Positions 1 to 8,175 of a stretch of DNA of 64,000 bases are shown in pieces; the first letter of the stretch is position 1; each line of letters begins with the position of its first letter. Position numbers and translations under genes: made by a program. The notes under the pieces are model-generated. The model searched no databases. It saw only the letters and a list, made by a program, of their open reading frames with translations, and was not told where the DNA came from. Source of the DNA: Anaerovibrio sp. RM50 (GTDB lineage: Bacteria; Bacillota; Negativicutes; Selenomonadales; Selenomonadaceae); assembly GCF_000622005.1 (NCBI RefSeq), contig NZ_JHWV01000001.1:352543-416542 (forward strand), in the 5' to 3' direction.

Positions 1-859
1 CAGTTTTTGCTGTAAACACAGCCGCCTCATTATCTATATTTTTAATTGCCGCTGCCATTTTCTCCGCCACTGATTCATCAGGAGCTATGCCAAACACCGT
101 AGGACCACTGCCTGACATCATACTTGCCAATGCCCCATTGTCCAGCATTTCCTTCTTATATCTGTCGATAATGGCATGCTTTTCTATAGTAACACTTTCC
201 AGCACATTACACAACAATTTACTTGCAGATAAAATATCCCCCTGCTCAATGGCCCTTATCATGGCCTTATTATCAGGGTGGGGCCCGTTATAGCCCGCAT
301 CATAGGTTTTGTAGGCCCAGGCGGTGGAGACTCCCACCTTTGGCTTGGCCAGCACTATATCCGCCTCCGGGAAATCCGGCAGACGCTCCAAAATCTCTCC
401 ACGGCCGGTGGACAGCATGGTGCCCCCCATTATACAGAAAGGAATGTCGGAACCAAGACGTGCCCCCAGCTCACAGAGTTTTTCCTCGGAAAGCCCCAGT
501 CCGTATAGCTGATTCATGCCCTTCAGCACAGCCGCCGCATCAGCAGAGCCCCCTGCAAGACCGGCTGCAATAGGAATGTGCTTGTCCAGAGTAATTTTTA
601 CTCCACCCTTTATGCCACATTCCTCCATAATAAGTGCAGCTGCCCTATAGCACAGATTTGTTTTATCCCCAGGCAAATCAGAGCCGGGAATTTCCAGCTC
701 AATACCGCTGTCAGCCTTTTCCATATACAGATTATCGTGGAGGCTTACCTCCTGCATAACCATGGCCACCTCATGGTAACCATCATCTCTGGTACCCAAA
801 ATATCCAGAGTCAGATTTATTTTTGCATTTGCCTTGATTTCGATTTTATCGGAACTCAC
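1..859 (-). CDS. ispE: 4-diphosphocytidyl-2-C-methyl-D-erythritol kinase, 3' end cut by window edge
   Basis: This GHMP kinase phosphorylates CDP-methylerythritol in the non-mevalonate isoprenoid pathway. The translation opens with the substrate region KANAKINLTLDILGTRDDGYH, has the ATP-binding glycine loop PIAAGLAGGSADAAA in the first third and ends with the GHMP C-terminal motif GSGPTVFGI. The start is a GTG at 859 behind GGAGTG; no upstream ATG fits. About 286 residues are visible, close to the usual family length, so only a few C-terminal residues are lost past base 1. The TPR protein lies just upstream, 23 bp away on the same strand. The family assignment is firm. Confidence 0.93.
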   Translation of the reverse strand, partial: MSSDKIEIKANAKINLTLDILGTRDDGYHEVAMVMQEVSLHDNLYMEKADSGIELEIPGSDLPGDKTNLCYRAAALIMEECGIKGGVKITLDKHIPIAAGLAGGSADAAAVLKGMNQLYGLGLSEEKLCELGARLGSDIPFCIMGGTMLSTGRGEILERLPDFPEADIVLAKPKVGVSTAWAYKTYDAGYNGPHPDNKAMIRAIEQGDILSASKLLCNVLESVTIEKHAIIDRYKKEMLDNGALASMMSGSGPTVFGIAPDESVAEKMAAAIKNIDNEAAVFTAKT

Positions 860-882
860 TGTTCCCACTCCTTTAATATAGC

Positions 883-1587
883 TTAAATATCCCAGTGAAG
901 ATTATCCGGATTAGGTGTCGCCTTGTCGATTTCTGACAAAATCCAGGAAATATTGTCATGGTCAGCGGCAAAGGCCTTATCCAGATTTTTCTTGTGATGG
1001 TCATCAATCTCCATATTATGGAGAGCCATGTGCATATAATCCTTTGCTACAAGGGGTACTCCCCGCTCAGCTGCCAATTGGGCCTTGAAACGGTATCCGT
1101 AATAAAGGTAGCTGTTATGCTCTATAGGAATATCCCTGAACACCTCAATGCGCTCATCCACTTCAGCCTCTGCATCCTCCGTCTGCTTCATGAGATGCAT
1201 AATATTCCAGCGCTGGGCCCAAAGCTCACCTCTAAGAATGTACTTATAAAGGTAGTCATAGGATTCCGCAGTCTCAATGGCCATATTAATGTGCTCAAGG
1301 GCCTTGTTATAAATCTTCTGGTCCTTTTCCACCTGGCTGAGATGCTGGAGAGCATAGGCCTTCTCCTCCACATCCTGGCTGTTTTCCTCGTCAGGCTCCA
1401 CATCCAGCACAGACATAAACAGCTCCTTGGCGGCATCAAGACGGTTAAACTCCGGCATCGCCAAAAAATGGCCCAAGCGGGCACGGCAATGCCAATCCTC
1501 ATAGCCATTGGCAAAAAGCTCCTGAGGCGGACGGGCTGTATTGTCAAGAACCATATCTACTAATTCGGAAAATTCTTCTTTATCCAT
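883..1587 (-). CDS. TPR-like helical repeat protein, cytoplasmic
   Basis: A 234-residue acidic protein with no signal peptide or membrane segment. The middle (about residues 45-190) has helical repeats spaced like tetratricopeptide units, for example AKELFMSVLDVEPDEEN, ALEHINMAIETAESYDY and VAKDYMHMALHNMEIDD. Such proteins are usually protein-interaction scaffolds. The start at 1587 follows AAGGAG. It lies between the P-type-ATPase-like gene upstream and ispE downstream on the same strand, so it may share a transcript, but neither neighbour suggests its partner. The specific function is unknown. Confidence 0.7.
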   Translation of the reverse strand: MDKEEFSELVDMVLDNTARPPQELFANGYEDWHCRARLGHFLAMPEFNRLDAAKELFMSVLDVEPDEENSQDVEEKAYALQHLSQVEKDQKIYNKALEHINMAIETAESYDYLYKYILRGELWAQRWNIMHLMKQTEDAEAEVDERIEVFRDIPIEHNSYLYYGYRFKAQLAAERGVPLVAKDYMHMALHNMEIDDHHKKNLDKAFAADHDNISWILSEIDKATPNPDNLHWDI

Positions 1588-1663
1588 TTAATAATTACTC
1601 CTTATTATCGTGTTTAACACTTTTATATTTTAAACTGTTAAAGTTGCAAATTTTTCTTCGTAA

Positions 1664-2794
1664 TTAATAATTATAGGTAAACTGGTTGGCGATAATGCCA
1701 ATAAGAAACAGCACTCCTGCCAGAATCGGCAGCACCGGTGCAAAAAAAGGCAAGGAGGCCTCAGCCACAATATAGCTGGTAACAGCACCCAAAACAAGGT
1801 TAAACAGCACTGTAACAATTATGCCTGTCTTTCTCTTGCCATAAGTATATTGGGCAATATCCACTGCACTCATAATATTGCCGAAATCCACGCTGTCCAC
1901 ATAAACATCACACTGATCCTTTATAGACTCATCGGTGATGCTGAGAGCAAAGCTGATATCAGCAGACTGGGCCAAAACCTGGGTATTGCTGGTGGTGGCC
2001 ACGGCACCAATAAGAGAATCAGATGTCTTCATAATGGTTATCTTCTTGGCCTTCTCCATGGTATCCAGTTCAGCACTGACATTATTAATACCGGCCTGTC
2101 GGGCAATATTTCTGGCTGTACTGCCGGCGGCACTGGTCATAATCAAGGTGGAAATACCATAATCCCTAAGGGTCTGGACCGCTCCTGGAACAGTTGGCCG
2201 CAGGGCATCACTAAACACAATAAAGCCTCGGCAATAACCGCTGATACTGACGAAGGAAACCACATTTCCCTTTCCTGCCAGCTGATCGGCACGAGTCAAT
2301 ATCTCAGCGGAAATTTTCACGTCATGGTCCTGCAAAAAAGCTGCTGTACCAACCCGAACCTCCTGATGGTTAATTAGGGCCTCAACACCTTTGCCGGGTA
2401 CCATATTGCTGGCAGATGCCTCGGGAAGCTCCAGCCGTTTTTCATCGGCCCACTCAGCAATTGCCTCCGCCAAAGGATGCTTTATACCAGCCTCGGCAGC
2501 TGCCGCGAAGGTCATGAGCTTGGAAGGGGCAATCCCCGCGGGAATTATATCATAAATCATTGGCACACCCTTGGTAACGGCACCGGAAAGGCCCATTACC
2601 AGCTGCCCCGTCAGATTCAGCACTGGAAGCAGTTTACGGCTTCTGGCATGAATATTGAACTTTTTAAGGGTCCGCATGGCCTGCCATGGAAGAATATACT
2701 TCAATAATAAATAGGCCACAGCGTTCACAAGCAGAAAAATACCGGCAATCAAGCCATAAAATGCCCATCTATTTTCAAGAAAAATATCAAACAT
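1664..2794 (-). CDS. P1B-type ATPase-like protein lacking the catalytic motifs (pseudo-ATPase)
   Basis: The 376-residue product resembles the cytoplasmic half of a heavy-metal P-type ATPase. It keeps the nucleotide-domain signatures KHPLAEAIAEW and PGKGVEALI, the VRVGTAAFL strand and the ALRPTVPGAVQTLRDYGI segment. It has about two membrane segments at the N-terminus and two at the C-terminus. The DKTGT phosphorylation motif is absent, TGDN is replaced by TSAAG, and GDGxND is replaced by AVATTSN. The actuator domain and metal-binding CPx helix are also missing. ATP-driven transport is therefore not expected; a regulatory or scaffold role is possible. The ATG at 2794 follows AGGAG; the TTG three codons earlier is too close to it. 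The reading frame is open, so this is not simple decay. Confidence 0.75.
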   Translation of the reverse strand: MFDIFLENRWAFYGLIAGIFLLVNAVAYLLLKYILPWQAMRTLKKFNIHARSRKLLPVLNLTGQLVMGLSGAVTKGVPMIYDIIPAGIAPSKLMTFAAAAEAGIKHPLAEAIAEWADEKRLELPEASASNMVPGKGVEALINHQEVRVGTAAFLQDHDVKISAEILTRADQLAGKGNVVSFVSISGYCRGFIVFSDALRPTVPGAVQTLRDYGISTLIMTSAAGSTARNIARQAGINNVSAELDTMEKAKKITIMKTSDSLIGAVATTSNTQVLAQSADISFALSITDESIKDQCDVYVDSVDFGNIMSAVDIAQYTYGKRKTGIIVTVLFNLVLGAVTSYIVAEASLPFFAPVLPILAGVLFLIGIIANQFTYNY

Positions 2795-2881
2795 TTTTAC
2801 CAACTCCTATCAAATAATTATGGTAGCAGGTACCATAAAAGTCAATAGGCTGGGAAATTGATTTCCATTTGTATTATCCCA

Positions 2882-2912
2882 ATAAAAAGTCGGCTGTCAT
2901 TTGACAGCCGAC
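2882..2912 (-). terminator. Rho-independent terminator after the SDF symporter gene
   Basis: A perfect 10-bp stem (GTCGGCTGTC with GACAGCCGAC, 2889-2912) and a 4-base loop are followed, on the minus strand, by TTTTTATT. It lies 34 bp past the symporter stop codon. Confidence 0.9.
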
Positions 2913-2945
2913 GGAAATCTTAATGCAGATATTTGGGGACGCCAA

Positions 2946-4220
2946 TCAGTCGAGGCTGTCCCTCAAATCGTTATTGGTCATGGCACATACACAGGAGTCA
3001 GACCAGACATTTTCTGCAGTTTCTATCATATCAATAATGGTATAGATAGGAAGAATAACACCCATAATTCCCAGAGGTGCCCCCATGGAGGACATAAGGG
3101 AAAGGGTCAGGAAGTAGCAGCCCATTGGTACACCTGCATTGCCCACAGCGGCAAACACTGCCACAAAGAGCCATGTAATCATGGTGCCCATGGAAAGCTC
3201 AAAGCCCGCATTCTGCATTACAAACAGAGAGGTTACCAAAATAAAAGCGGCACAACCATTCATGTTGATGGTGGTACAGATTGGCAAAACAAAACGGGAA
3301 ACCTTCTTGTTTACCTTTAAGTTATCCTCAGCAGAGGCCATGGTAACAGGCAATGTTGCAGCGGAGCTCTTGGTGAACAGGGCCACTGCCAGGGCCGGGG
3401 ACATCTTCTTAAATACTGTGAATGGATTTAGTCCTCTTAGCAGCAGGAATATTGGCAAAATAATGAAGAACTGGATTACGTTTCCACCCATAACCACAGC
3501 CACATACTTGCCAAGGGAGCCTACGATAACACCGGCCTCAATCTGGGCGGCCAGCTGCCCCGCAAAAGCCACGATACCGATAGGAAGCACATATACAATG
3601 CCCTTAATAAGGGTAAAAAGCAGCTCCTGAAGACCATTAATGGCCTTTAACAGCATCTGGGCATTTTCAGTCTTTGGCATGTGGGCCAAACCAAAGCCCA
3701 CAGCAAAGGCAATGAGCAAAATAGACAAAACATTGCCTGCCAAAAACGGCTGGAGCAGATTATTTGGAATTACTGACAGGAAATGGTCATAATATGACAG
3801 CTTCCCCAGCTTGTCAGGAACCTCTGCCACCCCGGCACCAATAACATCAGCCGGCAAATTCTCAGGCGCAATAAAAATGTATAATGCCAGACCCACAGCT
3901 GCCGCTGCAATGGTGGTCAGTATGGTATAGACCACAGCATGGCCGAAGATGCGGCCCGTTTCCTTCTTGGTGCCCAAGGTTGCCAGGGTAGTAATAACTG
4001 CCAGGGCAATGGTTGGAACTGCCACGAACTGGAACAGGCGGGTAAATACGGTGGCAACAAAATTGAACAAGTCATTAAGCACCGGAATATTGAGCCACCC
4101 CAGGACACCACCCACTATAAGGGCCGAAAACCACAAGATCATCTGCCTTATCTGAGCCTTCTGGTCAGTCTGTTTTATGGCCTCCTGGGCCTTCTTCTGA
4201 ACATCATTTTCACTGGACAT
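2946..4220 (-). CDS. Dicarboxylate/amino acid:cation symporter (SDF/DAACS family)
   Basis: This 424-residue membrane protein belongs to the sodium:dicarboxylate symporter family, whose members import acidic or neutral amino acids or C4-dicarboxylates with Na+ or H+. The first 25 residues are charged and cytoplasmic; about eight membrane segments follow. The re-entrant serine-rich loop appears as FTKSSAATLPVTM. The TM7 motif, normally NMDGT, reads NMNGCAA, and the C-terminal part contains GNAGVPMG. The start at 4220 follows a GGGGGAAGG ribosome site. Substrate cannot be deduced; the changed NMDGT motif suggests it is not a standard glutamate carrier. It is monocistronic by its own strong terminator. 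Confidence 0.88.
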   Translation of the reverse strand: MSSENDVQKKAQEAIKQTDQKAQIRQMILWFSALIVGGVLGWLNIPVLNDLFNFVATVFTRLFQFVAVPTIALAVITTLATLGTKKETGRIFGHAVVYTILTTIAAAAVGLALYIFIAPENLPADVIGAGVAEVPDKLGKLSYYDHFLSVIPNNLLQPFLAGNVLSILLIAFAVGFGLAHMPKTENAQMLLKAINGLQELLFTLIKGIVYVLPIGIVAFAGQLAAQIEAGVIVGSLGKYVAVVMGGNVIQFFIILPIFLLLRGLNPFTVFKKMSPALAVALFTKSSAATLPVTMASAEDNLKVNKKVSRFVLPICTTINMNGCAAFILVTSLFVMQNAGFELSMGTMITWLFVAVFAAVGNAGVPMGCYFLTLSLMSSMGAPLGIMGVILPIYTIIDMIETAENVWSDSCVCAMTNNDLRDSLD

Positions 4221-4363
4221 ATCCTTCCCCCTCTTTCACATAAACATTTTCACCAACCTAGTAAGTCGGTAAAACTTATATGTTTAGTATGATACCCAAA
4301 ATATATTAAAATGTCAACTCCTATTATACCATTCTTGCTCAAGTATACAAATGTCTCTATCTA

Positions 4364-4864
4364 CTATTCACAGCCCGTAGGATTATTTTGCCTTTTCTTT
4401 TTATTTTGTTCACGGCGCATCTTAAAAAAATCCTTAATAATGCCGCAGCATTTATCCTCCAGCACCCCGGCAGTAACCTCCGTCTGATGGTTGAGATTGC
4501 TGTTGGTCAGAACGTTAAATATGGAATGCACCGCCCCGGCCTTCATATCTGCCCCGCCGTATACAACCCGGTCAATACGGCTGTTCTCAATGGCCCCGGC
4601 ACACATAGGGCAAGGCTCAATGGTAACATAAAGGGTGGTGCCCGTAAGGCGCCATCTGTCCAGCTTTTTGTTTGCCGCCCGAATGGCCTCTATCTCCGCA
4701 TGGGCAGTAGCATCTTTGGCTGTTTCACGCAGATTGTGTCCCACAGAAACAGTAGTGCCGTCCTTGGCCACAAGGACGGCACCTATAGGAACTTCCCCGA
4801 GCTCATAAGCCTTTTGAGCTTCAGCCAGGGCAAGATTCATATACTTTTCATCATCTAATATCAT
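4364..4864 (-). CDS. tadA: tRNA-specific adenosine deaminase TadA
   Basis: This enzyme deaminates adenosine 34 of the tRNA-Arg(ACG) anticodon to inosine. The zinc site is complete: HAEIEAIRAA supplies the first ligand and the catalytic Glu, and PCPMCAGA supplies the two cysteines. At 166 residues it is the usual TadA length. The start codon lies directly against the stop of the small upstream ORF (TAAATG), with GAGG inside that ORF's end, indicating translational coupling. The 143-bp gap to the next gene downstream shows no clear terminator. Confidence 0.95.
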   Translation of the reverse strand: MILDDEKYMNLALAEAQKAYELGEVPIGAVLVAKDGTTVSVGHNLRETAKDATAHAEIEAIRAANKKLDRWRLTGTTLYVTIEPCPMCAGAIENSRIDRVVYGGADMKAGAVHSIFNVLTNSNLNHQTEVTAGVLEDKCCGIIKDFFKMRREQNKKKRQNNPTGCE

Positions 4865-5128
4865 TTATGCCTCAGCTCCTCCTCTAAAGAACCGTAAATC
4901 CACGCCACCCTGATAGAACAAGGACTGAGTTACCTGCTGGCAATCCAGCACGTAAGCCTCTGAAATCGGGGCATCTTCCCGCTGCTGTCTCATCTTTTCG
5001 GTAAGCATTTTGTGGAACGGGGATTTACCATTATTCTGATCATCACGACTATTTTTCCGCAGGAATGGGCTGTTCACATCGCAGTCAACGCCTTTTACTC
5101 TTGCTACTCTTTCAATTTTCTCCAACAT
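4865..5128 (-). CDS. Small conserved-looking protein of unknown function, coupled to tadA
   Basis: An 87-residue soluble, charged protein not recognised as a known family. It begins MLEKIERVARVKGVD and contains a basic stretch with MLTEKMRQQRED around residues 40-50. The ATG at 5128 has an ideal site (GAGGTG, five bases upstream); a longer GTG-started form would erase that spacing. Its stop codon abuts the tadA start, so it is translated as a real ORF and may depend on, or drive, tadA translation. No membrane segment or signal is visible. Confidence 0.6.
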   Translation of the reverse strand: MLEKIERVARVKGVDCDVNSPFLRKNSRDDQNNGKSPFHKMLTEKMRQQREDAPISEAYVLDCQQVTQSLFYQGGVDLRFFRGGAEA

Positions 5129-5277
5129 GATGATCACCTCACTTTATTAATTCACTAAACCATTTGACATAAGCCCCCAAAATTAACTAATTATCTCTTC
5201 TTGCCACATATATCGTTACTATTTGACTATAAATTAACATTGTATTCTGAAAAATACGTGTATACTTTCCAAATATA

Positions 5278-5307
5278 CAAAAAAGGTCCACAGAAATCTG
5301 CAGACCT
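5278..5307 (-). terminator. Rho-independent terminator of mdh
   Basis: On the minus strand an 11-bp stem (AGGTCTGCAGA with TCTGTGGACCT, two G-U pairs) and a TT loop are followed by TTTTTTG. It lies about 37 bp past the mdh stop. Confidence 0.85.
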
Positions 5308-5344
5308 TTCATGTACATATTAAATATGATGTTTAGAAGTAAAA

Positions 5345-6298
5345 TTACTTCTTCAGTGCATCGCCCAGGTTGTTCTGAGTGTTGCGAGCTGCCTGTACGG
5401 ACTCAGCGAAACGCTCTTTCTCCTTGCCCTCGAGCTTCAGCTCAACAATCTTCTCAATGCCGTTCTCGCCCAGAATTACTGGAACGCCGATGCAGAGGTC
5501 ATCCTCGCCATACTCACCCTCGAGGTATACGCAGCAAGGAATGAGCTTCTTGCCGTCAGTGATGATGGACTTAACCAACTCACCAGCTGCAGCACCAGGA
5601 GCATACCAAGCAGAAGTGCCCAGGAGACCGGTCAGGGTAGCACCGCCAACCTTGGTCTGTGCAATAGCATCCTCAAGCTCAGCCTCGCTAAGGAAGTGAG
5701 TTACAGGAATACCCTTGTAAGTTGCGATGGATCCGAGTGGAACCATGGTCTTGTCGCTATGACCACCGATAACCATACCCTCAATGTCGGTAGGAGTTGC
5801 AGGATAGCCCTTCTTCTTCAGTGCGCAGGACAGGAAATAACGGAAGCGGGAGCTGTCAAGCATACCACCCATACCGATAACCTTGTTCTTAGGAAGGCCG
5901 GAGTTCTTAAATGCAAGATAAGTCATTGCGTCCATTGGGTTGGAGATAACAATGAAGATTGCATCTGGAGAATACTTTACAGCCTGCTCAATAACACTGC
6001 CTACGATCTTGGCGTTGGTGCCGATAAGGTCCTCACGGCTCATACCAGGCTTACGAGGAATACCGGAAGTGATAACAACAACCTTGGAACCTGCAGTAGC
6101 AGAGTAATCGTTGGTAACACCAGTGATAGTAGTGTTGAAGTTAAGGATCTGAGCGGTCTGCATCATATCCATAGCCTTACCTTCGGAAACACCCTCTTTA
6201 ATATCGAGAAGTACTACTTCACTAGCATAACCAGCACTTGCAATAACATTTGCTGCGGTAGCGCCTACGTTACCTGCACCTACAACTGTAACTTTCAT
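5345..6298 (-). CDS. mdh: Malate dehydrogenase (LDH-like, NAD-dependent)
   Basis: It interconverts malate and oxaloacetate with NAD(H); in propionate- or succinate-forming anaerobes it works in the reductive branch from oxaloacetate to fumarate. The Rossmann loop is VVGAGNVGATAA, with LLDIKEG ending strand 2. The substrate loop GIPRKPGMSRED has Arg where lactate dehydrogenases have Gln, which marks a malate enzyme. The catalytic His is in VIGGHSDKTMVP. At 317 residues it is full length. The ribosome site AAGGAGG is about 12 bases from ATG, a longer gap than usual. It has its own promoter (6369-6397) and terminator, so it is monocistronic. Confidence 0.95.
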   Translation of the reverse strand: MKVTVVGAGNVGATAANVIASAGYASEVVLLDIKEGVSEGKAMDMMQTAQILNFNTTITGVTNDYSATAGSKVVVITSGIPRKPGMSREDLIGTNAKIVGSVIEQAVKYSPDAIFIVISNPMDAMTYLAFKNSGLPKNKVIGMGGMLDSSRFRYFLSCALKKKGYPATPTDIEGMVIGGHSDKTMVPLGSIATYKGIPVTHFLSEAELEDAIAQTKVGGATLTGLLGTSAWYAPGAAAGELVKSIITDGKKLIPCCVYLEGEYGEDDLCIGVPVILGENGIEKIVELKLEGKEKERFAESVQAARNTQNNLGDALKK

Positions 6299-6368
6299 AA
6301 TTTTACAATTCCTCCTTTTATTTACGACAGACTGCGTATGGTCACAATCTGAACATTGAACTAATGAT

Positions 6369-6397
6369 ATTATAACAAATACTTATGAAATAATCAA
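6369..6397 (-). promoter_or_regulatory. Sigma-A-type promoter of mdh
   Basis: On the minus strand TTGATT (6397-6392), a 17-bp spacer and a perfect TATAAT (6374-6369), about 70 bp upstream of the mdh start. No operator-like palindrome is seen nearby. Confidence 0.75.
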
Positions 6398-6428
6398 TTC
6401 TCAACCGCAGTCTTAATTTTGATATGGA

Positions 6429-6605
6429 TTACTGTACGATATGCTTTATAATCTGCTCACGAAGTTCGCCTTCATAACACAGATCATCCATGACAGCATT
6501 AACATCCTTTTGAGGATTTTTGGACATTACATTCTTTACTGTCTGAATTGCCATTCTAAGTTCACCCCGAGCTTCAAATTCCATTGCTTCTTGCTGAAAA
6601 GTCAT
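6429..6605 (-). CDS. Small ORF of unknown function (58 aa)
   Basis: A short open frame encoding 58 residues that begins MTFQQEAMEFEARGELRMAI and ends with EGELREQIIKHIVQ. It is predicted almost wholly helical and acidic to neutral. A weak ribosome site (GAAGG) lies about nine bases upstream. It follows the toxin-antitoxin pair on the same strand, 42 bp after the toxin stop. It could be a small accessory protein or the tail of a decayed gene. The sequence resembles no family I can name, and coding status is inferred only from its composition and position. Confidence 0.45.
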   Translation of the reverse strand: MTFQQEAMEFEARGELRMAIQTVKNVMSKNPQKDVNAVMDDLCYEGELREQIIKHIVQ

Positions 6606-6647
6606 ATAGGTCGCCTTCTTTCTGTTTAGCTCTTATGACTTGATATA

Positions 6648-6977
6648 TTATAAGCCACTTAAAATATTATCCTGATTGCGTTTTCCATAAACAAACCGTA
6701 ATACCACTATTTTCCTTGAAACATCATCAACAACATAATAAACAATATAATTTTTAACCAAAAAATAACGGACATCATCGCGTTTCAGAAATTCATTTTC
6801 AACAGTAGTCCCTGCTCTTGGGTGCAGACAAAAATTTTCAATCTGTTCCATAAATGCATCCGCTAAAGATGAAGCTGCAACGACATTCCCTAAATTAATT
6901 GCAATATAAGAGAATGCTTCGTCAATGTCTGATTCAGCAATATCAGTCAACACATAATCATACTTTTCAGATGCCAT
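6648..6977 (-). CDS. Type II toxin of the ParE/RelE superfamily
   Basis: A 109-residue protein with the ParE/RelE fold pattern: an N-terminal helical pair (DIAESDIDEAFSYIAINLG), then FCLHPRAG, then a terminal sheet with DVRYFLVKNYIVYYVVDD and KIVVLRFVYGKRN. ParE members poison DNA gyrase and RelE members cut ribosome-bound mRNA; the sequence does not settle which applies. The loop with HPRAG and the long helical hairpin favour ParE. It overlaps the upstream antitoxin by 11 bp, the usual toxin-antitoxin arrangement, and has GAGG ahead of its ATG. Confidence 0.85.
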   Translation of the reverse strand: MASEKYDYVLTDIAESDIDEAFSYIAINLGNVVAASSLADAFMEQIENFCLHPRAGTTVENEFLKRDDVRYFLVKNYIVYYVVDDVSRKIVVLRFVYGKRNQDNILSGL

Positions 6978-7224
6978 ACTTGTCCCTCATCTTTTTCAGA
7001 GATTTTTTGCCATCTACTACACGACCTGCTTCATAATCAGCTATCCCCTCATTTATCATACGAGCCTCGTCTATTTTTCCCACCAGACGCTCATAATACC
7101 CTATATCCATAACTACAAGCCGGCCATAACCATTTTTAGTAACAAATACTGGTTCATTGGACTCGGCACATCTACGCTCTATTTCTACGGTGTTTTTCAA
7201 GTCTCTCATTGGAACAATCTGCAT
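6967..7224 (-). CDS. Phd/YefM-family antitoxin
   Basis: An 85-residue antitoxin. Residues 1-50 match the Phd/YefM DNA-binding fold: MQIVPMRDLKNTVEIERRC, then EPVFVTKNGYGRLVVMDIGYYE. The basic C-terminal tail would wrap and neutralise the toxin encoded just downstream. Antitoxins of this family normally repress their own operon. The start follows GGGGGTGAGG. The AT-rich upstream gap contains no clear inverted operator that I could confirm. Confidence 0.87.
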   Translation of the reverse strand: MQIVPMRDLKNTVEIERRCAESNEPVFVTKNGYGRLVVMDIGYYERLVGKIDEARMINEGIADYEAGRVVDGKKSLKKMRDKYGI

Positions 7225-7332
7225 AACCTCACCCCCAACGCACTATGGTTATATTTGTATATAAATTATATCTAAAATTTAGCCACGCATCAATATTTTA
7301 TGCATTTGCTGCCATGATATTTTTGCCCATAT

Positions 7333-7368
7333 AAAAAGAAGCTCTGCAAGGGTGACGCAAAACTTCTT
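7333..7368 (-). terminator. Terminator after the 7434-8072 membrane protein gene
   Basis: On the minus strand AGAAGTTTTGC pairs with GCAGAGCTTCT over 11 bp (with G-U pairs), loop GTCACCCTT, followed by TTTTTATAT. Confidence 0.75.
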
Positions 7369-7433
7369 AAATAATTTCTTTATCAATAGTTCTGTTCAAA
7401 TTCAATAGCCTCACTAACAGGTCGTTACCAAAC

Positions 7434-8072
7434 TCATACTGATTCTTGTTGCTCATTATTATCATTCTTTTTATAAGTCTCAAAAAAATCGTCAAATGCT
7501 GTTTTTTCAATAAGATTTTGGATGTCATTTAATCTCTGGAGTTCCCAATAAATACAGAGTGAGAAAATCAGTACTACAATAGCCATGATAATATCAATAC
7601 CATTATTTGATAAACCTCCAGCTGAATCTTTTTTAATCACCCCACTAATGCTCTTAACAACCGGATAAAATGTTGTAAAAACAAATGGCATTCCTTTTAT
7701 TATTCTACTACCAGTATTAGCTTTCTTCTCAATTTTATGCTCTAAAAAATCAAGTTTTTTATTATGTATACTATCATCTGTAAATAAAGTGTTTATCTGT
7801 TTATATTTATTCTTAACATTCTGATGTCTCATCATTTCATATAACACATACTGTAAATAAAAAATATATAGAATCAAAACAAGTAACACCGTAAACAACA
7901 ATAATGATTTGATACAACCATCGTTGCTTTTAGGAATAAAATCAATAATATAATTAGCTATAGCTAATAAGACAAGCAAATAAAAAAACGCTGTACTAAA
8001 GTTTTTAAAAAAAATAGTTCCTTTGCTACCATCTTCTTGTTCGACTTTTAATCTCCACTCAAGCAAATCCAC
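7434..8072 (-). CDS. Membrane protein of unknown function
   Basis: A 212-residue protein with about four membrane segments: two near residues 28-47 and 55-78, a soluble lysine-rich stretch in the middle, a weakly hydrophobic segment around 125-140, and a clear one at 163-182. It ends with a charged tail. I recognise no family. Base composition is markedly more AT-rich than the surrounding housekeeping genes, consistent with recent acquisition along with the neighbouring toxin-antitoxin pair. The AGGAGG site lies only three bases from the GTG at 8072 but nine bases from an in-frame TTG at 8066, so the true start may be the TTG. Confidence 0.6.
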   Translation of the reverse strand: MDLLEWRLKVEQEDGSKGTIFFKNFSTAFFYLLVLLAIANYIIDFIPKSNDGCIKSLLLFTVLLVLILYIFYLQYVLYEMMRHQNVKNKYKQINTLFTDDSIHNKKLDFLEHKIEKKANTGSRIIKGMPFVFTTFYPVVKSISGVIKKDSAGGLSNNGIDIIMAIVVLIFSLCIYWELQRLNDIQNLIEKTAFDDFFETYKKNDNNEQQESV

Positions 8073-8081
8073 CGACCTCCT

Positions 8082-8112
8082 AAAAAAAAAAGGGGCTGTG
8101 ATTTTCAGCCCC
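8082..8112 (-). terminator. Terminator after the exported TPR protein gene, overlapping the next gene's leader
   Basis: GGGGCTG and CAGCCCC form a stem (8092-8112); the minus strand continues with ten T residues. The T tract runs straight into the AGGAGG ribosome site of the membrane protein gene, so read-through would be needed to co-express that gene. Confidence 0.85.
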
Positions 8113-8175
8113 CATCACTACTTAATTAACTGCACATTCTTTTAAACCTCACTACGGAGCATTTGAAGTGATAAA

